A stretch of DNA of 6,801 nt. Source: CAZJJK01 sp964546285 (lineage in GTDB: Bacteria > Spirochaetota > Spirochaetia > Treponematales > Breznakiellaceae). Of this stretch, positions 5,601-6,801 are shown piece by piece (position 1 is the first letter of the stretch; every line of letters begins with the position of its first letter). Below the pieces are notes generated by a model. The model saw only the letters and a program-made list of their open reading frames with translations, had not been told where the DNA came from and did no database searches. The stretch lies in NCBI GenBank assembly GCA_964546285.1, contig CAZJJK010000136.1, positions 1 through 6,801 on the forward strand, read 5' to 3'. The position numbers and the translations under genes are program-made.

Positions 5601-5607
5601 TTATTTT

Positions 5608-6645
5608 ATGCCCGACAATGATAAAACGCATGAACAAAACCGGACTCACTATTATTGTGTTTTTGACTCATCTGAACGGTACATTGTCTGGGCTGAAAAC
5701 GAGGCGGCGGCGCGAAAACTTTGTATCGCTGACACCGGCCGCGTTCCAAACTTTGTTCTCACCGGTCAATCATCAGTTTCCGCCACACCGATAGTAGCCG
5801 ATCAAAAACGGCTTTTTGGTATTTTTCCCATTGCCGGTCTTGTTTGTTTTGCGTGGTATGTCATCATTGAACCGCTTTTTGGGGCTCTTTTACCGCTTCC
5901 TTTGGATGGCAAAGATTTATTGCTAAACGGTTTTTCTCATGGGATACTCTTGGCCGGAGCGCAAGTTCTCAACGTTTTCGCGCTTACTGTCTTAATCTTG
6001 GCTACTTATGGCGACCCTCGCTTTAGCGGGAGACTTCATTTCGCCGCTCTCAATGGCCTTATAGCAGCCTTAATTGGCGCCTTCATAATAGCTTTTACCG
6101 ATTTTGGCGCTGGCCAGGTTTTTTCGGATTCCAATCAAGTTATCGGTTTTGCTTATTTCTTCCTTGTCGCTTATACTCCTATATCCGCACTTGTCACAGG
6201 ACGCTTTCTCGGCGTTGTAAAGGGCGACCATTTCAAGCCTTTGATCACGGCGATGCGCCGTCAGCCTTACCTTGTTGAATTTCTGGCCTTAGCCGGGCTC
6301 CCCGCTATCGTGATTAACGCTGAAATAGCCCGCCAATTATTGCTTATTCCGATAGAGCTGATTCGTTCCGATCTGTCAGCCGGCGGTTTAGGCTTGGGTA
6401 CGGAGGTCGCCGTTCTATTCTTAATCGTTTGGGGTATTCCGCTCTTCGCCTTATTGCTCTATCCAGCCTACACCATCGATATTCATTCAATCCAACAAGG
6501 TATATTGGACAGGACACTTCAGCGAAGACCAAAGTTCATTAAGCCTTTCTATTCCGCGTATCTTTTTTACTTAGTCAGCCTTCTTCTAAACATCGCTTTC
6601 CCTTACATAAAAACCATTATTATTTCGATATTTAATCCTACCTAA
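5608..6645 (+). CDS. Unrecognised polytopic membrane protein with small N-terminal soluble domain
   Basis: I do not recognise this protein of 345 residues. Residues 1-65 are hydrophilic, beginning MPDNDKTHEQ and including YYCVFDSSERYIVWAENEAAARKLC (about 15-39). That pattern loosely resembles the small module that opens many membrane proteins with a 'tyrosine, aspartate/glycine turn, alanine-rich helix' shape, too weakly to assign. The rest holds about seven hydrophobic segments, near 69-91, 110-133, 145-165, 176-198, 225-250, 266-287 and 314-342, separated by short loops. One loop, GVVKGDHFKPLITAMRRQP (202-220), is positively charged and probably cytoplasmic. No transporter, kinase or protease motif is visible. 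The start taken is ATG at 5608. A TTG at 5572 would add 12 residues but lies at the repeat edge and has no ribosome site. It stands alone, with copy 3 of the repeat before it. Confidence 0.75.
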   Translation: MPDNDKTHEQNRTHYYCVFDSSERYIVWAENEAAARKLCIADTGRVPNFVLTGQSSVSATPIVADQKRLFGIFPIAGLVCFAWYVIIEPLFGALLPLPLDGKDLLLNGFSHGILLAGAQVLNVFALTVLILATYGDPRFSGRLHFAALNGLIAALIGAFIIAFTDFGAGQVFSDSNQVIGFAYFFLVAYTPISALVTGRFLGVVKGDHFKPLITAMRRQPYLVEFLALAGLPAIVINAEIARQLLLIPIELIRSDLSAGGLGLGTEVAVLFLIVWGIPLFALLLYPAYTIDIHSIQQGILDRTLQRRPKFIKPFYSAYLFYLVSLLLNIAFPYIKTIIISIFNPT

Positions 6646-6801
6646 ATTGAGCGATAAATTCTCCAAAGCTATTTGGCGCTTCTTTTTCTACGCTTTATAC
6701 GGGTCGCTTCTCAGAATTCCAGTAAACCTATCAAAAAATCCGAGTGTTCAGCCCCAAAAACCACCATGATTGCAAATTTCAGAGATTACCGGAGTTGCCA
6801 A

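Larger units (their letters stand above)
5365..5607. other. Gap between pcm and the unknown membrane gene
   Basis: No credible gene lies here. The only small frames are under 25 codons and lack ribosome sites; one on the minus strand, about 5517 to 5449, has 22 codons. The stretch holds two inverted repeat cores (5379-5397 and 5548-5566) enclosing 150 bases. CATGT (5400-5404) can also pair imperfectly with ACATG (5424-5428). TACTA and TAGTA flank a 7-base loop near 5464-5480. No strong sigma-70 promoter is evident inside the enclosed 150 bases in either direction; GATAAT (5526-5531) lacks a matching -35. Confidence 0.6.

Noticed and set aside
5608..5800. N-terminal part of the unknown protein as a type II secretion F-like module
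   Set aside because: The tyrosine/alanine pattern is superficially similar, but key glycines are missing and the membrane part does not resemble GspF/PilC.
6646..6801. Gene or promoter in the final 156 bases
   Set aside because: Only frames under 25 codons are open. A TTGGCG-17-TATACG pair (6673-6701) is weak and no start codon with a ribosome site follows within the window.

Overview
The window is a compact bacterial chromosome segment with seven protein genes, no RNA genes, and no recognisable transposase, integrase, phage gene or CRISPR array. The organism is probably Gram-negative-like. A spirochaete (Treponema-type) is my best guess, from the divergent SDF/DAACS symporter and the CmpB-type membrane protein. 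That is inference from family resemblance only and I hold it at low to moderate confidence.

Layout. On the minus strand, reading from about 2400 down to 68, lie a Cys-type glutathione peroxidase, an OhrR-type MarR regulator overlapping its 3' end, and then an MFS exporter with its own likely promoter. On the plus strand, reading from about 2500 to 5364, lie a divergent dicarboxylate/amino-acid:cation symporter-like protein, a CmpB-type membrane protein and a protein-L-isoaspartate O-methyltransferase (the last two 11 bases apart). After a 207-243 base gap without genes (depending on the start used) comes a membrane protein of about seven helices that I do not recognise, 5608-6645. The last 156 bases hold no gene I can support.

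How the genes work together. The peroxidase-OhrR pair looks like a self-contained organic-peroxide response. OhrR carries the sensing Cys and its two Tyr partners, and a 22-bp palindrome lies over the proposed -10 of the peroxidase promoter. The methyltransferase (repair of damaged aspartyl residues) fits a stress and maintenance theme but is not obviously co-regulated. The MFS exporter downstream of the OhrR gene may be part of the same response.

Structure outside the genes. A 19-base core (CAACARAATTGGCAGCAGT) occurs three times. Copies 1 and 2 are inverted and bracket the six-gene block, each exactly 14 bases from the stop codon of the block's outermost gene. Copy 3 lies just before the unknown membrane gene and is inverted relative to copy 2, enclosing 150 bases. 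Two plus-strand genes, and possibly a third, have promoter-like elements whose -10 ends 7 bases before the ATG and no Shine-Dalgarno, suggesting leaderless messages. The peroxidase and OhrR genes have strong AGGAG sites instead.
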